Assembly: GCA_045657105.1 (NCBI GenBank)
Contig: JAZOSN010000005.1
Span: 1 to 22,507, forward strand
Direction of reading: 5' to 3'
DNA: 22,507 nt
Source: SIG672 sp045657105
GTDB lineage: Bacteria > Bacillota > Clostridia > Oscillospirales > CAG-272
In this document: positions 19,990 to 22,507 of the stretch, in pieces
Layout of the letters: each line of letters opens with the position of its first letter
Position numbering within the stretch: the stretch's first letter is position 1
Notes under the pieces: model-generated
What the model was told of the DNA's origin: nothing
Database searches by the model: none
What the model saw: only the letters and a program-made list of their open reading frames with translations
Translations under genes and position numbers: made by a program

Positions 19990-21385
19990 ATTTTTTTGTG
20001 TCAAGCTTTTCGCGTACGATCTGACGTTTGAGCGCTTTCCACGAAAAAGGTCGCATAGGGTAGAGATAACTCGTTTTGCGCGTGACCGTGTGATTTCTTG
20101 CTATAAGAAGAATGCTCAGCAGCATACCGAGTGCAAATCCGACCGCATCGAAAAAGTGAATGAAAAGTATCGTCATCAAACGGCAGAATTTGAAAGCGTA
20201 TCCGAGCTCAAACGAGGGCTGTGTGAAATTCGATATTGCAACTATCGACATATAAAGAATGACCTCGGGAGTTAGCCAACCTGCATTTACCGAAAAGTCG
20301 CCGATTATAAGACCTGCAACTATACCGATAGAGCCGTTCATCATACTCGGTGTGTTTACGGAAGCGAGCTTTATCGCGTCAAGTATTATCTCGATAAAGA
20401 TTATCTGAGCGAGAATGGGAAGTCCGTCCTTTGTCGGTAGCATAAAATCGAGATATTTCGGCAGAAATTCGGGATTTCGCACCCCAAGATACCAAAGCGG
20501 CATAACGACGAGAGAGGTGAAAAATATTACCAGCCTCAGTATCCTGAAATAGCTTCCGATCGACGGCGGAAAATAAAAATCGTCGCATTCTTGCAGAAAA
20601 TCTATGAGTGAGGAGGGAAGTATCATCGCCATCGGCGAGTTGTCGCACAGGATTATGACACTTCCTTCGAGAAGCATGGCGCAGGCGGAGTCGGGACGCT
20701 CGGTGAAACGAAATCTCGGAAACGGATTGTACCATTTCGTTTCTATAAGACACTCGGCAAGCGACTCCTGCCCCATAGAAAGCGCATCTACGCGTATCTG
20801 GCTTATTTTGCGCTCAATGTCCTTTACAAGTCGATCCTTCGCGCGTCCGTTTATATAGCAGATCTGAATTTCGGTCGGCGAAAAATCACCTACACTGAAA
20901 CGCTTCATAACGAGTCCGTTAGTTTTTAGATTTTTTCTGATAAGCGCGGTGTTTTCTTTCAGATTTTCAACGAAGCCCTCGCGCGGTCCGCGTAAAACGT
21001 GGTCGTTCTCGGGCTCCGACAGAGATCGCATAGGTATCTTTTTTGTGTCGCATACGATAGCCATCGTGTAGCCCTCCACGATCAGTACCGAATCCCCGAC
21101 AAAAACGCTCTGTGCCATTTGATTTACGTCATCCATAATCTTGGCAGAGGCTATCGGAACCGAATTTTTCACAAGATCTTCTGCATTTTCTTCGGGCTTT
21201 GCACTAAGAAACCCCTCGACAAGCCGCTCTGCAAGCAGGTCGTTTGTCAGACAAAAAAGGTAATAATAATACGCTTTCCTTCCGCCGACCGATAGCTCGC
21301 GCCGCGTTACGTCATAGGATACTCCGTATCCGATCGCGCCTTCAAGCATAGCGGCGTTTTCGTTAAAATTTTCGCCTGTCTTCAT
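19988..21385 (-). CDS. spoVAF: Spore germination protein, GerA family, SpoVAF-like
   Basis: 465 aa, slightly short for the family (about 480-500). The start A-I-G-Y-G-V-S-Y-D-V-x-x-R-E-L resembles SpoVAF rather than germinant receptor A subunits. The soluble part (about 1-270) has the family signature L-R-G-P-R-E-G-F followed by E-N-x-x-L-I-R. The C-terminal half has about five membrane helices (about 278-430) and a basic cytoplasmic tail. SpoVAF sits in the inner spore membrane and speeds germination in Bacillus. AAGGAG precedes the ATG by about 6 nt. No other spoVA or ger gene adjoins it, and it appears monocistronic. I could not identify a convincing sigma-G promoter. Confidence 0.85.
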   Translation of the reverse strand: MKTGENFNENAAMLEGAIGYGVSYDVTRRELSVGGRKAYYYYLFCLTNDLLAERLVEGFLSAKPEENAEDLVKNSVPIASAKIMDDVNQMAQSVFVGDSVLIVEGYTMAIVCDTKKIPMRSLSEPENDHVLRGPREGFVENLKENTALIRKNLKTNGLVMKRFSVGDFSPTEIQICYINGRAKDRLVKDIERKISQIRVDALSMGQESLAECLIETKWYNPFPRFRFTERPDSACAMLLEGSVIILCDNSPMAMILPSSLIDFLQECDDFYFPPSIGSYFRILRLVIFFTSLVVMPLWYLGVRNPEFLPKYLDFMLPTKDGLPILAQIIFIEIILDAIKLASVNTPSMMNGSIGIVAGLIIGDFSVNAGWLTPEVILYMSIVAISNFTQPSFELGYAFKFCRLMTILFIHFFDAVGFALGMLLSILLIARNHTVTRKTSYLYPMRPFSWKALKRQIVREKLDTKK

Positions 21386-21475
21386 AAATTTCTCCTTGTT
21401 TTATACTGTGCCTATAAATTATAGCCATATTTGACAGGAAGTTTACAAAATGTATATTTAAAAATTTGCTTTTTG

Positions 21476-21484
21476 TGGTATAAT
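21476..21484 (+). promoter_or_regulatory. Extended -10 promoter of the LRR protein gene
   Basis: TGGTATAAT is a textbook extended -10 (TG-n-TATAAT), 29 nt before the ATG; the -35 region is poor. An alternative TTGACA-16-TATATT lies at 21431-21458. Confidence 0.6.
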
Positions 21485-21513
21485 TCAGTTAAGTAATCGG
21501 ATTGGAGCCTTAT

Positions 21514-22272
21514 ATGGAGAAAAAAACACTGAGAACAGTAGAAAAAATACTCATCGTTGCCACGCTTCTTATCGCAGCGGGGCTTCTCGTGTTGTTTACT
21601 CATAAGGGAATAAGCGGCACGGACAGTGAGTTTGTATATACCGTGAAGGAGAACTCATACGCGTCTATCGACGGCTATACGGGAGATAAGTCTACGCTCG
21701 TTATACCCGAAAAAGTCGGCGAGAACGGTGAATATACGGTAAAATATATAAATACCGATGCATTTACAAACAGTACCGAGCTGAAAAAGGTAATAATTCC
21801 GGCGAGCGTTGAGGTAATAGGGAAATACGCTTTCAGCGGTTGCGAAAATCTTAAAACGGTCGAGCTCTCAGACGGGCTTTATGAGATCGGATTCGGCGCG
21901 TTCTTTAAATGCTCTGCGCTTAAAAATATCGAGCTCCCCGAAACGCTTGAAATTATAGGCGACTCGGCATTCGAGGATTGTAAGCGTATTAAAGATCTTA
22001 AAATTCCAAGATCCTGCAAGGAGATCGGAACGGACGCCTTCCTCGGCTGTGAAAATCTTGTTCTCGATTGTAGCGAGAATGACGCTGCAAGAGAGATTGC
22101 AAAAAAATATAATATCCCAACAGACTTTTCAGAGAGCTCTGACAGTACGATGCTTAAAGCAGGAATTCTCGTTGCCGTAGTGGCAATATGTGTGTTCGTT
22201 TTGCCGAAAATAGTTAAAAAATCCCTTCAAAAGCGCAAAAAAACAGAGCTAAACGAAAAAAACGAAACATAA
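21514..22272 (+). CDS. Membrane-anchored LRR_5 (BspA-like) leucine-rich repeat protein
   Basis: 252 aa. The N-terminus has a hydrophobic helix (about 11-28) after a basic stretch, serving as uncleaved anchor or signal. Residues about 70-195 hold four or five repeats of the BspA/Treponema type, with the pattern L-K-x-V-x-I-P-x-S-V-x-x-I-G-x-x-A-F-x-x-C. A second helix lies near 213-232 and is followed by a Lys/Arg-rich tail, so the LRR part is probably outside with both ends tethered. Such repeats usually bind proteins or host surfaces; the partner is unknown. The ATG has GGAG 7 nt upstream; an in-frame TTG 12 nt earlier overlaps that site and is rejected. Monocistronic; no clear terminator before the tRNA promoter. 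Confidence 0.78.
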   Translation: MEKKTLRTVEKILIVATLLIAAGLLVLFTHKGISGTDSEFVYTVKENSYASIDGYTGDKSTLVIPEKVGENGEYTVKYINTDAFTNSTELKKVIIPASVEVIGKYAFSGCENLKTVELSDGLYEIGFGAFFKCSALKNIELPETLEIIGDSAFEDCKRIKDLKIPRSCKEIGTDAFLGCENLVLDCSENDAAREIAKKYNIPTDFSESSDSTMLKAGILVAVVAICVFVLPKIVKKSLQKRKKTELNEKNET

Positions 22273-22307
22273 TTTTAAAATAACGAATATAAAATGCAAA
22301 TTTTCGC

Positions 22308-22336
22308 TTGACAAAAAACTAAAAATGTGATATCAT
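22308..22336 (+). promoter_or_regulatory. Promoter of tRNA-Leu(CAG)
   Basis: TTGACA (22308-22313), 17-nt spacer, TATCAT (22331-22336). It lies about 127 nt before the mature tRNA, an unusually long leader. A small hairpin GTACG/CGTAC sits at 22343-22360. Confidence 0.7.
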
Positions 22337-22371
22337 CAACGGGTACGTTAAAAAGCGTACTTGTAAATGAT

Positions 22372-22463
22372 GCGGGCGTGTGCAGAAAAATTCCGCCACT
22401 CTCACTCATATTTATTCGCGGGCGTGTGCAGAAAAATTCCGCCACTCCCACTCATATTTATTC
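22372..22463 (+). repeat. Two 46-bp tandem repeats upstream of tRNA-Leu(CAG)
   Basis: Units 22372-22417 and 22418-22463 differ at one base (T22402 versus C22448). Each begins GCGGGCGTG, identical to the first 9 nt of the tRNA that follows in register at 22464. Each contains AATTCCGCCAC (22389-22399, 22435-22445), the exact reverse complement of tRNA positions 22470-22480. Confidence 0.9.
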
Positions 22464-22507
22464 GCGGGCGTGGCGGAATTGGCAGACGCGTAAGATTCAG
22501 GTTCTTA
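22464..22507 (+). tRNA. tRNA-Leu (anticodon CAG), 5' part
   Basis: Begins GCGGGCG TG GCGGAATTGGCAGACGC, the leucine D-arm pattern. The anticodon stem TAAGA/TCTTA encloses TTCAGGT, giving anticodon CAG. The variable arm, T-arm and acceptor 3' strand lie beyond the window. Confidence 0.9.

Noticed and set aside
22372..22463. CRISPR array
   Set aside because: Only two directly adjoining units with no spacers, in register with a tRNA.

Overview
The window (roughly 45% GC by eye) looks like chromosome of an anaerobic, spore-forming Clostridia-type Firmicute, probably a gut commensal. The evidence is strong AGGAGG-type ribosome binding sites, consensus TTGACA-17-TATAAT promoters, a GerA/SpoVAF-family spore germination protein, a fermentative D-lactate dehydrogenase, DNA polymerase I lacking proofreading residues, a two-gene SufC/SufB-like Fe-S system, and intracellular glycosidases typical of glycan-fed gut Clostridia. 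The exact taxon cannot be fixed from this sequence alone.

Layout. 1-2100: the start of asnA (minus), diverging from a guanylate kinase with an unusual C-terminal extension; then a convergent two-helix membrane protein with an Ala/Pro/Glu tail, and tRNA-Leu(CAA). 2100-4050: a permuted papain/NlpC-P60-like protein, then tRNA-Thr(GGT). Just behind the tRNA lies a second copy of its 3' end, and then a decayed phage remnant (end of a minor head protein, a small Cys protein, an internally deleted HK97-gp10-like gene). 4100-8580: a two-gene glycoside hydrolase operon (GH2 beta-glucuronidase type, then GH95 type). 8570-10990: D-lactate dehydrogenase, ZIP metal transporter and GNAT acetyltransferase, probably one operon. 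10997-13507: polA (minus), divergent from a GH39-like clan GH-A glycosidase (13664-14992).

15034-19193 (minus) is the most interesting block. It is a compact five-gene run: SmtB-type ArsR sensor, free-standing HMA metallochaperone-like domain, CadA/ZntA-type P1B ATPase, SufC-like ATPase and SufB/D-like scaffold. All intergenic gaps are under 20 nt or are overlaps. A single promoter sits under a triple-half-site ATATGAA/TTCATAT operator. This layout suggests that metal (Zn/Cd/Co class) stress co-induces efflux and a minimal Fe-S cluster assembly machine.

19200-22507: a VanZ-like membrane protein, the convergent SpoVAF/GerA-type protein, and a membrane-tethered LRR_5 (BspA-like) protein. Last comes a tRNA-Leu(CAG), cut by the window end. 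It is preceded by two 46-bp tandem repeats that each copy the tRNA's first nine bases and carry an 11-nt antisense of its D-arm region.

No complete mobile element, CRISPR array or rRNA is visible. Nearly all gene boundaries are marked by clear bidirectional hairpin terminators.
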